Shown piece after piece: positions 1 through 12,372 of a DNA stretch of 64,000 bases (within the stretch, counting starts at the first letter, position 1; every line of letters begins with the position of its first letter). The notes under the pieces are model-generated. The model did not search any database, had not been told where the DNA came from, and saw only the letters and a program-made list of their open reading frames with translations. This DNA comes from Vigna angularis (Eukaryota; Streptophyta; Magnoliopsida; Fabales; Fabaceae). A program made the position numbers and the translations under genes. Location of the stretch: NCBI RefSeq assembly GCF_016808095.1, contig NC_068973.1:24904077-24968076 (forward strand), written 5' to 3'.

Positions 1-404
1 TACTATGTAACACTGTACTAATTATGCCAAATAAGCATTATATTTTTCTTTATTAAATACTATAAAACTACAATGAAGTTTTTTTTTCGTATATGAAATC
101 ATTTCAAGTGATGCTTACACACACACATACACACACATATATTTACTATTATACTCATATATTAATATTGGAATTTTACACTTAACCTGACTTAAATTCT
201 ATATCATAATTATTTACTTAACTAAGTGAAATTAATGAGGACCTCGTAAAATTGTTAATTTAGAGAATACTTTCAATTACATATATGTAAATTTGGTCTT
301 GAATTAGTGAAAAAAAATGATCTTAAATCACTTTGGTAAAGTGGAATAAGTGAAAATCAATTTCTTGCCAAAACGCCCATCTCTCTAATCGAATTATTAG
401 ATAT
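1..404. other. Non-coding AT-rich flank
   Basis: No gene is visible. An (AC)n-rich microsatellite lies near 116-141. From about 405 onward the sequence becomes alignable, in reverse, to the leader of the gag-only element at 34-36 kb; before that point I see no relation to anything else in the window. Confidence 0.6.
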
Positions 405-2043
405 CCATTGGCCAGACCAATATATTCTTTAAAGTTGAAAATTGTTTTAGTCCAGATTATTTTTGATAAATTCATTTCTGGAGTTTGAGTTGTTAAAAAG
501 CAAATGCATACTGCGAAGATCAATCAAAGACATAGCCTAGATCACTAGCACATTGTGAACACAGCTTAACATTGTTGCAGTAGTTGGCCAATCTGTACAT
601 TCTTTGCTTGAGTCCTTTTTTATGTTTTTAAATCTATTTGGCATTTAGATCATTGTTGGACATCTTGCATTAACTTCCTAGTGTTTTGTTCAAGTTTTAA
701 TAGTTATTCCTGAGTCCTTAAAACTTTTAGAAAGCTTTTAAATCATTGAGTCAAAATTTGGGTGGTGGAGTTACTTGTTTTGAATGAATTTGGGGGGCTA
801 GAACATCAAAATTATGAAGTACTTTGTTTATGCATCATTAAGTTGTTTAAACCAGTTTCAATTATTCATTAAACTTGCTGATGCAAAAATAGTATGAGTT
901 CTAGTTGCCATACATATTTTCATGCTTTAAACCACCAAATTTTTGATATGTTTCATTCACAAGTTGCTGCATCAGATGTATAATTTTGATTATGGTTTTG
1001 AGCATTGTAATTCGGATTGTAGCAAAAAGAGTGGTCATATTATCTTTCACATAAAATAGTCTTCAAAAAGATAAAGGAAAAGTTCTGAAAAGCCAAATAG
1101 GCCTGTGCAATCCATGTTTTGAAAACTAAAACACTGAACCAGACTTTGGAAACAAAAACTGGGTTTCTCTAAGACATTTCAGCAGCTTCTTGTTTGTCTT
1201 TTATTGCTTTAAAAATATGTTCTAGCTTTATTCATTAAGTTCCATTTGAGTGCTCACTTTGATCAAAAGCTTTGTTACTTGTTTTTCCTTGTTGAACTTC
1301 TAGTTTTGTCTCAATGCATGTCAAATCTATTATCCCACTCTTTAATTGAAGCTTTTACTTGGTTTATTCATCTGGTCTAGAGTTGTCCTAAGTTTGTTGA
1401 TCTACTGTGCTTTCATTATCTTGTTGTTTGACTCTTTTGAGTGGTTGATTTGTTTTGTCCATCACTTTCACTTTGCCTTAACCATTTCCTGATTGAGAAA
1501 TTTGATTCCATTCTGGTTTTTGGGATTTGAAAGAAGGTAAGTGTGAATGGTAGCATTCTAGGTGGTGGTGATCCACTGGATTCTCCAGCCTAGACTGAAA
1601 ATTTCTCTTTTAAACCTTTCATTTGAGTGCTTTAAATTTTTAAAGAGAACCCTGAGTGTTGTGAGATTAGTAAGTCTAATTTAGCCAAAATGCCTTGGCA
1701 TTTACAAAAGAGTTCAGTTTCAATTAAACTGATTTGATGACTGTTCTTTGTGCAGGAAAAGGAGATTGAGTGATCAGGCATCTATGATTGCTTTAAACTA
1801 TCATTACATTTAGTTAAAACATTGCTTGCTGAATTCATTGATATATTCACTATTCTGAAAGTGATTAATGATTTCATGGTTTAATGGAGCTTGTTGAATG
1901 CTGATTTTTGAATTGATAAGATCTAGTTGAACTTGTGAGATGAGATAGGAAGTTGCAAACACTGTTCTGATTGCATTTTGAACTTCTTCATTTCTGCAAT
2001 AACTTGTTTCAACTACATATGCATCATTTCTGATGGACTCTGC

Positions 2044-3262
2044 TGTTAACACTTGGCAAGTGTACCGAATCGTATCAAGTAATAATAAATGGTAAGACCA
2101 AGTATCGTTTCCCAAAGGACTCAAGACCTAGACAGTTATGTGATTTGTTGATTAAATTAGACTTGTAAACAAAATCTTGTAGGTTTAGATGCATGATAAC
2201 AGTTGAAAAACTGTTATTTTTATACTTAATTATGACATAAAAAATAACCTTTATGACTTAGAAACTAGTTTGGAATCATGCTTTTGCTTATGTTTTGGAA
2301 ATAAGAGAGTTGGATGGGTTTTATGCTTGGTTTTCCTTGTTTTTGCAGGAATTAAGATGAATTAGATGAAAGAAGTTGTAGTAGAAAGGAGCTGGACTCA
2401 AGAAAGGAAGTGAAAGTGCTTAAAAGAAGAGTAGTCACAATTGAGCGGCATTCTGAAGTCCCGCAGTCACCGCTGAGGGCCAATACTGCAGCTGAGCGTC
2501 AATTCTGAAGACCCGCACTTACCGCTGAGCGGCGAAAGTGCCGTTGAGCGCCATTTATTTGGGCTTGGGCCTATTTTCTATAATTTTTAGGAAACTATAT
2601 AAGGTTTTAGTCGAATTAGGGTTGGTATCTTTGGACAGAAAGAGGCGAAATCACACTTTCTTAACCCCTTGTAGGAGGATTTTGGATGCGGAAGCTCTAT
2701 TCTTCAACTTCTAGAGTTCTATCTTTCATTCTTTCATTGTTTTTCATCTAGTTTCACCATGTCTGTGGTGAACTAAACTTTCATTGTTGTTGGGGAACCG
2801 ATGTAATCCCTTGAAACTTTCATGTATTGAATTGATTCTTTAATTTATATGCTTTCTTTTATTAATTGTTAGGTTTTTTTTCCTATACTCTATGCATGTT
2901 TTGTTTAACTCATTCAATTGCATGATCATTGATGTTATTTGTATGGACACATATAAGAACATCTAGAATTGAGAAAATTCTCCCAAGAACAATATTACCT
3001 AGACATAGGGATAGGAGGATTGGTTGCCTTTAAGCTTCTATGCGAATGTAATGCATGAATAATTGCTAGGGAGACAAGACATTGTAAACTAGTGATTAGG
3101 AGTAGGCTTTCTTCACCGAGACATCGGGTTTAAGGTGAATTAGGAAGTGGCATTAACATTAATGAAGAAAGATGAATTCTTGAATAAATGAGAGTGGACA
3201 GGATGAATCGGAAACCCCAACAACATCATCATTCCATATTTTACATCAATCACTTTAAACTC
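2044..3262. repeat. Fold-back Athila-type LTR fragment
   Basis: 2044-2192 is the reverse complement of the last ~150 bp of the LTR seen complete at 29522-30858 (it starts TGTTAACACTTGGC). It joins directly at 2193 to the forward 5' start of the same LTR (TGATAACAGTTG), which runs to about 3262. The LTR tail is therefore inverted and placed in front of its own head. A TATA-like ACTATATAAGG lies near 2593, with CGCTGAGCG motifs upstream. No clean target duplication was found. It interrupts the leader of the gag-only element. Confidence 0.65.
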
Positions 3263-3510
3263 TAATCCTTGTCACATTAGGTGTCTCCAATTAGGAGTCT
3301 AGTTTTGATTGTTTGTGTTTGTTTGAGTTCGGTCCTTTGATTTTAAAGGTAATTTTAGTTTAAAAGGTAACTTGTTAGTAACCTAAGACATTTCTGACAA
3401 GGTAAGATTTAGTACTTAAGAAGTCTTCATGACTCACCTCTCTTACTTGGGACTTGTCTAAGAGTGAATCTTGTATACCTTTTACTCTAGAAAAACTTTT
3501 AGAAACAAAT

Positions 3511-4011
3511 ATGTCTTGTTATAGTTCAAATAGGTCTTCTAGGATTTTTAATTTTGATAAGCCACTTAGTTACAAGGACATCAAAAGAGAACATGACAAA
3601 GCTAGAAGGAAGACTTGTTCATTTCATGAATTTGATAGGATTGAGGATGATTTGTATAAACAAGCTAGGGAAAATATTCCATTCTTTGGTAAGGATATTG
3701 GTGCATTAACATACCTAGCTTGGAAAAGGGAAATTTATGACATGCATTCATTCATTGTTAGAAGAAGTAAATCTGAATCCTATTTCTATTCTAGAGATAG
3801 TGAATCTTATATCCTTAGTCTTTACACTTCTAGTTTTGAAGAGGAAGTAAGAGAATGGTGGGATGAAAGACAATATCATGTTAGGATAGGTAGAAAATCC
3901 CACATCCATGATTGGAATGAATTGAAAACTTGCATGAGAAGAAAGTTTGTGCCTCGAGAGATTGAGAGAAACTTAGAACTTATGAGAGAGCTTATTAGAG
4001 AAGGCAAGTAA
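3511..4011 (+). pseudogene. gag capsid-like pseudogene of the gag-only element
   Basis: This is the capsid part of a Ty3-type gag. The frame is open from 3454, but the first ATG is at 3511, matching the start of the paralog at 33379. The conserved pieces are a GKDIGALTYLAW stretch, a REWWDERQYHV stretch and MRRKFVP, in the order seen in plant retrotransposon gag domains. A TAA at 4009-4011 ends it where the - strand paralog reads on into a charged helix. The downstream frame (about 4020-4780) still encodes a K/E/R-rich stretch and a C-terminal DAYCRF motif shared with the paralog (DVYCRF). It is thus a broken copy. The product would be a nucleocapsid/capsid structural protein, with no enzyme domain. 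Confidence 0.75.
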
Positions 4012-4119
4012 TTCATTCAAAATTTAAGTGGGTTCTCTCGTAGGGAAAGTGAATTTAGAGAAAAACATATGAGGCTATGGGAAGAAACAAGCAAATGCAA
4101 AATTGAGAGATTAAATAGG

Positions 4120-4395
4120 GAAATACAAGAGATAGAAGAAAGAGAGAGAAGAAAAGAGGAAGAAAGAGAGAGAAGAGAAGAGAAGAAAAGAAAAGAAAAG
4201 AGAAGATAGAAGAAAAGAAGAGAAAAGAAAAGAGAAGATAGAAGAAAAGAAGAGAAAAGAAAAGAGAGAATAAAAGAGGAAGAAAGAGAGGGAAGAGAAG
4301 AGGAAGAAAGAGAGAGAAGAGAAGAAGAGAAAAGAAGAGAGAAAGAGAGAAAAGAAGAGGAAGAAATTGAAAGGAAAGAAATGGAAGAAAAGAAG
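4120..4395 (+). repeat. Homopurine tract coding a charged helix
   Basis: Roughly 270 bases on the + strand are almost only A and G, with a few scattered T. In the gag frame this gives a long run of Lys, Glu and Arg, as expected for a charged single helix or coiled coil. The opposite strand gives long Ser/Phe/Leu frames, which are artefacts. The - strand paralog has the same feature at about 32757-32930. Confidence 0.8.
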
Positions 4396-4854
4396 AAAGA
4401 ACAATTAAGGGAAACATCTCTTACACTCCCAATAGAACCTAGACTCTTAAGGGGAGGTTTTCTATCATTTCACTTTTCTCCATTTATCATTGAAAGTTAT
4501 AAATTTAACCTTTCTCTTAAAGAATTTTCCATTCAATCTTTTCAAACATTGCAATTTTCAACATTGAGTTATGGTTACCTCTACGGTTACCACTAACTAA
4601 AGACAAAAATAAATTTTCAAATGAAGAAAGGCTTCTTAGATTTATAAAAATTGAACATTTCAACACTAGGAAGCCTTCTTCTAAACATACTTTTTCATAT
4701 ATCTTATTGGGTCAAATAAAACTAATTATAGATATGTTTGATGCTTATTGCAGATTTATATTTGACCTAGGAGGAACTTGTATGAAGCCTACAAAAATAA
4801 GTCCTTAGGTGAACCATCAGATTTGAGGACAAATCCTTTTCAAGAGGAAAGGGA

Positions 4855-5339
4855 TGATAGATAGGGCCCAAGCCCAATTATCTTAGTGTAATATTTCTTT
4901 TACTTTTATTAAAGCATGTGTAAAAGGTGTTAGGCATGTGGTAGATAGGAGGGCTTTTAGTCTTATATATAGACAAGCCACCACCTCTTGTAAATCACTT
5001 TTGATCATAACGAATTGTCATTTTGTAGAGATTACTTCAGAGCAATTCTACATTGAAAGTCAAGGCTAGAGAATCCAAGGGATTCTCTCTAACCACTTTC
5101 CATTCACATCTACCATTCTCCTTCACTCCCATTAGTTTCTCACTCGTCCACTGTGGCATCCATCTCACGCCACTCTCACCAATGCATAGCTTCCCTGTAG
5201 CTTGCGTCATCCTTCCTAGCAGCAACATCTTCATGTCTCATTGCCTCACTCATAAGTCACATCTCCATTTCATATTTTCACGCCCAAACCCTATTTCCAT
5301 TGTCTCTCCCCGACGACCTCCATTGCTGGCGTCGCCTTC
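4855..5339 (+). repeat. 3' LTR of the gag-only element, left half
   Basis: The LTR starts TGATAGATAGGG directly after a polypurine tract (AAGAGGAAAGGGA). A TATA-like CTTATATATAGAC lies near 4956. The LTR is cut at 5340 by the Athila-like element, which duplicated CCTTC (5335-5339). The right half continues at 12378. Confidence 0.65.
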
Positions 5340-6568
5340 TGTTAACTCATTGCCAAGTGTACCAAATCGTATCAAGTATTATAAAATGGTAAGACCAAGT
5401 ATCAATTCCCAAGAGACTCGTGTTACTAAAAAATTGTGTAATACCAACAATTGTGTAATACCTCAACTAATTAAGACTAAAGAACAATTCAATGATTAAA
5501 AGTAAAATGCAATAAAAGTAAACATAAACTTGAATGTTAAATCTTGATCTTTTGGAACTAAAAGCCGGAATGAATGAATGATATTGATGATATGAGAAGA
5601 TGATGTTGTTGGGGTTAGATTTCACCTACATTACTTTCATGCATATTAGAACTCATCTTCTTCATTGGAATGTTAATGTCACTTACGAAATTACTTAGAA
5701 CCTGATCCCTCGGCATAAAAAGCCTAGCCTTAATTATTAGACCTCAATCTCTTGAATCCCTAATAACCAATTTCGCATTAAGAAAAGAAGCTTAAGACAA
5801 CCAAACGTCCTATCCATATCCCTAGGAAATATTCCCTTTGGGTGAAATCCTCCAAATCATGATTCATAAGATATTTCCCAAAACCCAAAAAAATTAAACA
5901 TCAAGTCATGAATGGCCAAAACAAGACAAGCATTAAGAATAGGAGAAAATCACTAACATTCAATGAAAGTTTAGAGGTTACATCATCCCCAATAACAAAT
6001 GAATTTAGCTCTCCATTGTCATGGAGAACCTTGGCTTACAATGGTAGAATGAAATTGAGATGGAAACCCTAGAGAGAGAAAAGGAAAGCTCTCACATGCC
6101 CAATCTTTCTTCAAAGGGTCGAAAATAGCCTTTTTGTGCCTCAGTCGTCCAAAGATACCAACCCTAATGTGAAAAAGCCTTTAAATAGATCAAATATGGA
6201 TCATGGGCCAACGTCGCCAACACTCAACGCCCTATGTGGGGCAACAAGGCGAGCTGCGAGACATGTAGTTGGCGCTGAGCGCCCTGAATAGGGGCAAGCA
6301 GGCGACACTACGATTTCTTCAGCCTTCTTCCCTGGTGCTTTTGTTGTCCCTCCTGGGTTTCAACTCCTTGATATTTTTGCTCCTCTTCCAATCATACCAA
6401 TAATCTACAAAATTGAGGGAATTAGTGGTAAAATTCATTAAGTATAACATCGACTCACTTATTCAAAAATTAAACTAAAAACAAGAGTTTAAGGAAGCTT
6501 CAAAGTCAAAGATAGTTGATTTAGTATCAAAATTGCATCATAGATAACGGTAAATTCAACCGTTATCA
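5340..6568 (-). repeat. Left (3') LTR of Athila-like element
   Basis: It begins TGTTAACTCATTGCC and ends CCGTTATCA; 1229 bp. It is about 210 bp shorter than its partner, mainly because it has fewer GCGCTCAGCGC minisatellite units (near 6230-6310) and lacks a ~40-bp A-rich block present at about 11550-11589. Confidence 0.9.
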
Positions 6569-7782
6569 CAACCCCAAACTTGAAACTTTGCTTGTCCTCA
6601 AGCAAAAATATAACTTGGCCCAAACAACATAGCCATACTACAATGGTCTAGCACAAAAAAAAAACATTCTCTTCTGAGACAAGTAATCACTCATGTCTGC
6701 CAATCATAGAAAGATCAGTCAAGATATAATGAAGTCTTAACCAATCAAGCTTCAACTATGGTGCTCACCTAACAAAGAATACACAACAGATGCAAAAGCC
6801 TTATGAGTGACCAACAACAAAGCAAAATGTTATCCTATAGTGCATGGAATCATTCCTTACCAAAGAAAGTGTTTCACTCAAGCTCAAAGGTGTATAGTGA
6901 GGTGTCTCTTTCACTCTACCATCACAATGTCACACAAATCAACTTTGCCTTTATTTTAAACAACATCAAACACATTTCACAAGCAAGTTATCATCACAAG
7001 GACTTTTTAAGGCTTGTATTGTGGCTGGGCTAAGAAGAAAACTGGTTTTTCTAGACAACAAAGTTCCTTGAGTTAAGATAGTGAACAATTTACTTCATAA
7101 TTTAACATTAATCTCTCTTTCTACTTTTAACTTGAGAAACCACTTCTCAACTTAATCCCAACTTTTATTCATTGAGCTCATCCTTCTCTTCTTCTTTCTT
7201 TCTTCTATTGCTTTTCTTGCTTTACTCAATTCTCTTTTTCTTTTTCTTTTCACTTTTTCCAACAACCCCAAACTTGAACCATTCTCCTGTACCATACATG
7301 CATACTCTACTCAACTCAAGGCAAGGATTCCAAGGGTTTTTCACATTCAACTCAAGGTTCAAAGGATAAAACAAATTTAAAAATTTTTGGGTTAAAATTT
7401 TGGCATTGGCTTACAAGGGATAAGAACATATGCACTTGATCATTTGTAACAAGCAAGCAAATAGTTCAACAGAAAAACGCAAGCAAAATCAACTGTGATT
7501 CCAAGGCAATAGTATTCAACAACAATAAACTCTAGATCCCAACCTCTCACAGGTTAATTCAAGGTTCTAAAATTTGATAAACATCATGCCAAGCACATTA
7601 ATCACAATTGAAATCATGCATTTGTCTTAAACAAGTATGAGCAACCACCCTCTGTGCTTAAGCTAAAGCAATCAATATCTCAACATCACTCTAAAAAAAA
7701 TTAAGCAAACACAAGATAATCTTACTTCTCACAATCAAACAATTTATCACTTCACACCAAACCATTGAAGCAGACTATCCAT

Positions 7783-8010
7783 TTAACCAAGTACATAACT
7801 CAAATTAAAATTAAAAGCAAAATAAACAAAGTTCAAACATACATAAAAATAAAGAAAACAGAAGATGTTGTCATCACTTCCCTCAAAGGAATCTGAATCT
7901 TCCTCCAAATCATCCTTTGTCATGGCTTCGGCTCCGGACGTGCCACCTTCTCCACTAGCTTGGGCCTGGTCCCTAGGCCATGACATGCGAGTGATGAACT
8001 CATCAAGTGA
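7783..8010 (-). pseudogene. Tail of a transposon-protein-like ORF
   Basis: The frame MSWPRDQAQASG plus an acidic Asp/Glu/Ser tail matches the end of the longer ORF in the + strand Athila-like element (WPED.AQASG then an acidic tail, about 28065-28215). Upstream, DEFITR is also shared. The rest of the domain is deleted in this copy. It has no function on its own. Confidence 0.6.
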
Positions 8011-8164
8011 AATGCACTAAAGTCCAGGAGAAGCAGCATACAACCTAAAAACATAAAAACACTCAAAGCAAAATCAAATAAAAACCGCACAATTAAATGA
8101 ACTAAAAAGAAGGGTTTAGAAAACTGGGTTGCCTCCTAGTAAGCGCTTGTTTAACGTCATTAGC

Positions 8165-10773
8165 TTGACACCACTATGCTCAATTTGGATTTTTAATGTT
8201 GGCGTTCTTCTTTCTTTCATGACACCAATAAAATTTCAGCAGATTCCTAGTCACCAACTTTACTCTCCTAGAATAGGGAGCCTCAATCTCAAAAACTCCC
8301 TTTGCTTTAATATCCTTGATAGCCCATAATTTGTTCTTGAATGTCACCGGTTGGCCAGGTTTGGGTTCATTACTTTCCAGCACAAGGTCTTAGTGAACTA
8401 GTTTCTCTTCCTTATCTCCATCCTCTTCCTTCAGTTTTGGAGAACAACAATTATGGCTCCTCTTGACCAACTTGCAGCTTGATTAGGTAGACTAGTCACT
8501 GATAGAACTTCATCTGTTGTTTTAGAACTAGTCTATTTTACTTGAATTAGCTGCACATCATTGAAGACATTAAAAGTCACCTCTTCATCTTGATCTTGCA
8601 ATGTTACAACTCCATCATCTACATGAATTACAACCTTGGTTGTCTTCATGAATGGTCTTCCAAGAATGAAAGGGATCTCTACATCTTCCCTCATTTCCAT
8701 CACTACAAAATCAACTGGCAATTTGAGTTTGTCAATCTGTATCACAACATCTTCCACTACACCATAAGGATGCTTGATGAACCTGTCTGCCATTTGAAGA
8801 TCATTCTTGTAAGATTGACCTCAAGACCACCAATATTCTTGAGCATAGATAGGGGCATTAGATTGATGTTAACCCCTAAGTCAGCTAGAGCCTTCCCTAT
8901 ATCATGATTCCCAATGGTGCAAGGGATATTGAAACTTCCCGGATCTTTGAATTTTGGAGGGAGAGTCTTCTACATAATGGCATTACAGTTACCCTGCACT
9001 TCAATTGTTTCTTCATCTAGATATTTCTTCTTTTTAGTGAGAAATTGTTTCAAGCATTTAGCATAAGCACGAATTTGTTGCAGTGCTTTAGTCAAGGGTA
9101 TAATAATCTCCAATTTCTTGAAGGTATCCATGAAACACCCAAATTGTTTCTCTTTTTCCTTCCTTTAATAACTTTTTCGGTAAGGAAGGAGTTTCTCAAT
9201 TGTTTTTTCTTTTTTTCTCATCCTCTTTCTTTTTCTCCCCCTCATCATTCTTACTTTCTTTCTTTTTCTCAGCCTCTTCTTTTCTCTCTTCATTCATCTC
9301 TTCTTTTTCACTCAGCTCATCTTTCTCTTTTCTCTCAATTTTTCTCTCATCTAACATCTCGCCACTTATAATCATAATGGCATTAGATTGCTCCTTAGGG
9401 TTAACTTCAGTATTAGCCCCAAAATTCTTCTCATACTTTTCTTCCAATTTCTTAGCCAATTGCCCAACTTGTATCTCCAAATTTCTAATGGCAGCTTCTG
9501 TGCTTTTATGATTGGAGATGGACACTTGCATGAACTGTTCAAGTGTGTCCTCTAGCTTTGTAGTCCTATCATATAAGAAGGGTTGTGGTTGATATTGCTA
9601 TTGTGGTGGTCTATTGAATGGCCCAGCTTGCCTTTGACCCATGCTTGGGTGAGGTTTCCACCCTTGGTTGTAGTTACCTTGGCGGCCCTAATTACCCATA
9701 TAATGCACTTCTTCTTGACCATTGGCTTGAATGGAACATTGACCGTTTACATTATCTCCTCCACATAGCTCACAACCTTGATGTTGAGCTTGAGAGACAT
9801 TTTGAAGTTCTTTAGGAAGTTGAGAGAGTTTCTTTATCAAGGCCTCAAGTTGTTGAGTCATTATCTTATTCTAAGCAAATAGAGCATCTTGAGATTGCAA
9901 TTGAAGAACCCCTCTTTGTTGAAGCTGAGCTCTTTCATTTTGTGTTTCATTATCATTTGCAGCCATGTTCTCTATCAACTCATAAGCTTCATATGGAGTC
10001 TTCCATTTGATGTTACCTCTAGCTGAGGCATCCAATATCAATTTAGTCTGAGATTTGAGTCCTCCAAGAAACAAAATGACCACTGTAGGTCCATCAAATC
10101 TGTGAGTAGGAGTCTTCCGCAATAGGCCTTTGAATCTATCTCATGCTTGGCCTAAAGTCTCATCCATGCCCTGCTGGAAAGAAGAGATTTTCTGCTTCCC
10201 TTTGTTTATCCTAGACTAAGGAAAGTACTTGTTCAGAAACCTAGCCACCACATCTTCCCACTCAGTGAAACTATTCTCAGGGAATGAATTTAGCCACATC
10301 TTAGCATTGCCACCCAGAGAGAAAGGAAACAAGCTAAGTTTAATAGCTTCATCTGGCACATCCTAAATCTTCACTGTATTTCATATTTATGTGAAAGTGG
10401 TCAAATGTTCATATGGACTCTCATGAGCTAAGCCATTGAATTGATTACTCTGCCCCAAGTCAATGAGAGCAGGCTTCATCTCCATGTTAGTGGCATTGAC
10501 CCTCGGCCTGACAATACTGTTAAAATGAAGAGGGCCAGTGACTGTTGCATAATCCTCCAAAGTACGTCTAACTGGACCCATATTCTGATTGTCAGCCATG
10601 TCTTCTATTTCCTGATCAGATACTGAAGTGAAGGGTTGTTCAAGAGTCTCAAGAGAGGGAAAAAGTTCTCTGGAAATTCTTTTATGCCTTCTTCTTCTAC
10701 TATTCTCTACTTCCAGATCTTTAAGAAGAGGTTCAGATGATCTTGTGCTCGTAGTACGAATTGTACCCTGCAT
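8165..10773 (-). pseudogene. gag-protease pseudogene, Athila-like
   Basis: Read right to left. The gag N-terminus (10773-10387) has an Arg-rich start, then PRVNATNMEMKPALIDLGQ and the SPYEHLTTF capsid motif. Capsid remnants run to 9871 (a GLKSQTKLILDASARG stretch). A zinc-knuckle region with CGG.. spacing lies near 9755-9780. A K/E-rich segment follows (9531-9196, ending in a homopurine run). The retropepsin-like domain spans about 8960-8533 ([13 protein letters not shown], then ILGRPFMKTTKVVIHVDD). Matching parts of the + strand copy are at 23138-25634. Stops and frameshifts separate all the pieces. No RT or integrase follows. Confidence 0.75.
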
Positions 10774-10907
10774 ACACTATAGAACACTGCACTAGAGCAC
10801 CAGATTAGTCCAAACAAATAAAAAAAATAACAAAAATTAAAAACAGTAAAAAAATAAAATGTCTAAACAAGTTAAGAATCACATAAAAGTATAGTGTTAA
10901 CCACGAG

Positions 10908-10925
10908 TCCCCGGCAACGGCGCCA
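10908..10925 (-). other. Primer-binding site (tRNA-Asp type)
   Basis: The - strand reads TGGCGCCGTTGCCGGGGA, the complement of a plant tRNA-Asp 3' end, used by Athila-like elements. It lies a few bases inside the right LTR and fixes the element on the - strand. Confidence 0.85.
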
Positions 10926-10931
10926 AAAACT

Positions 10932-12372
10932 TGTTAACTCATTGGCAAGTGTACCAAATCGTATCAAGTAATATAAAATGGTAAGACCAAGTATCGATTC
11001 CCAAGAGACTCGTGTTACTAAACAATCATGTAATACCTTAACTAATTAAGACTAAAGAACAATTTCAATGATTAAAAGTAAAATGCAATAAAAGTAAACA
11101 TAAACTTGAATGTAAAATCTTGATCTTTTGGAACTAAAAGCAGGAATGAATGAATGATATTGATGATATGAGAAGATGATGTTGTTGGGGTTAGATTTCA
11201 CCTACATTACTTTCATGCATATTAAAAGTCATCTTCTTCATTGGAATGATAATGTCACTTACGAAATTACTTAGAACCCGATCCCTCAGCGTAAAAATCC
11301 TAGCCTTAATTATTAGACCTCAATCCCTTGAATCCCTAATAACCAATTTCGCAACAAGAAAAGAAGCTTAAGACAACCAAACGTTCTATCCCTATCCCTA
11401 GGCAATATTCCCTTTGGGTGAAATCCTCCAGATCATGATTCATAAGATATTTCCCAATACTCAAACAAATCAAACATCAAGTCATGAATGGCCAAAACAA
11501 GATAAACATTAAGAATAGGAGAAAATCACTAACATTCAATGAAAGAAGCATAAAATAATTAAAACATGTTCAAATACATGAAAGTTTAAAGGTTACATCA
11601 TCCCCAACAACAAATAAATTTACCTCTTCATTGTCATGGAGAACCTTAGCTTACAATGAAAGAATGAAATTGAGATGGAAACCCTAGAAAGAGAAAAGGA
11701 AAGCTCCTACATGCACAATCTTCCTCCAAAGGGTCGAAAATAGTGTTTTTGTGCTTCAGCCGTCCAAAGATACCAACCTTAATGTGAAAAAGCCTTTAAA
11801 TAGATCAAACATGGATCATGGGTCAACGTCACCAACGCTCAGCACCCTAAGTGGGGCAACCAGGCAAGCTGCGAGACATGTAGTTGGCGTTGAGCGCCCT
11901 GGATAGGGGCAAGAAGGCAACACTGCGGAAGAGTGGCGCTCAGCGCCACAAATGGGGACAACACTACGAGAAGAGTGGCGCTCAGCGCCCCAAATAGGGG
12001 AAGCAGGCACCCTTGCGAGACCTCCAACGCTGAGGGCCCCTAAAGAGGGCAACCAGCCGTGGTTGGGTGACAACTAGTGCCCAGGGTCCTAAAAAGGGGC
12101 AACCAGGTGCCCTGCGCCTTCTTCAGCCTTCTTCCCTGGTGCTTTTTCTGTCCCTCTTGGGTTCCAACTCCTTGATACTTTTGCTCCTCTTCCAATCATA
12201 CCAATAATCTACAAAATTGAGGGAATTAGTGATAAAAATCATTAAGTATAACATCGACTCACATATTCAAAATTTAAACTAAAAACAAGAGTTTAAGCAA
12301 GCTTCAAAGTCAAATAGAGTTGATTTAGTATCAAAATTGCATCACATATAATGGTAAATTCAACCGTTATCA
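10932..12372 (-). repeat. Right (5') LTR of Athila-like element
   Basis: 1441 bp, TGTTAACTC...CGTTATCA. It contains an expanded minisatellite at about 11880-12110 whose unit carries the 13-bp dyad GGCGCTCAGCGCC. In transcription direction a TATTTAAAGG TATA-like box (about 11795-11804) lies downstream of the dyads. Confidence 0.9.

Larger units (their letters stand above)
405..4854 (+). mobile_element. 5'-truncated gag-only LTR element (TR-GAG-like)
   Basis: Bases about 405-2040 match, as reverse complement and in the same order, the 5' leader of the - strand gag element near 36.4-34 kb. Shared landmarks include a stretch around 410-440 that matches 36.34-36.37 kb. After an inserted LTR fragment (2044-3262) the element resumes, gives a gag frame (3511 onward) and ends in a polypurine tract just before a TGATAG LTR start at 4855. 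No protease, RT or integrase is visible between gag and the polypurine tract. The 5' LTR is missing. The arrangement fits the published TR-GAG class of non-autonomous elements that keep only gag. The two copies share gag and leader but have different LTRs. Confidence 0.65.
5340..12372 (-). mobile_element. Non-autonomous Athila-like Ty3 retrotransposon, complete with TSD
   Basis: LTRs at 5340-6568 and 10932-12372 are flanked by a perfect 5-bp duplication CCTTC (5335-5339 and 12373-12377). The primer-binding site (10908-10925) and a polypurine tract (TTTGGGGTTG type, about 6569-6585) place it on the - strand. Inside are remnants of gag, a zinc knuckle and an aspartic protease, then only the tail of a downstream transposon-protein-like ORF. 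Reverse transcriptase, RNase H and integrase are absent, not merely decayed: the protease region runs straight into the conserved GGGAGGCAACCCA-type block that in Athila-like elements follows pol. It would need enzymes in trans. Confidence 0.85.

Noticed and set aside
4055..4417. Long Leu/Phe/Ser-rich frames on the - strand
   Set aside because: Antisense of the homopurine gag tract; composition artefact.
11816..12073. Cys/Gly-rich repeats in two - strand frames (AERHSS units)
   Set aside because: Translation of the LTR minisatellite; no gene features.
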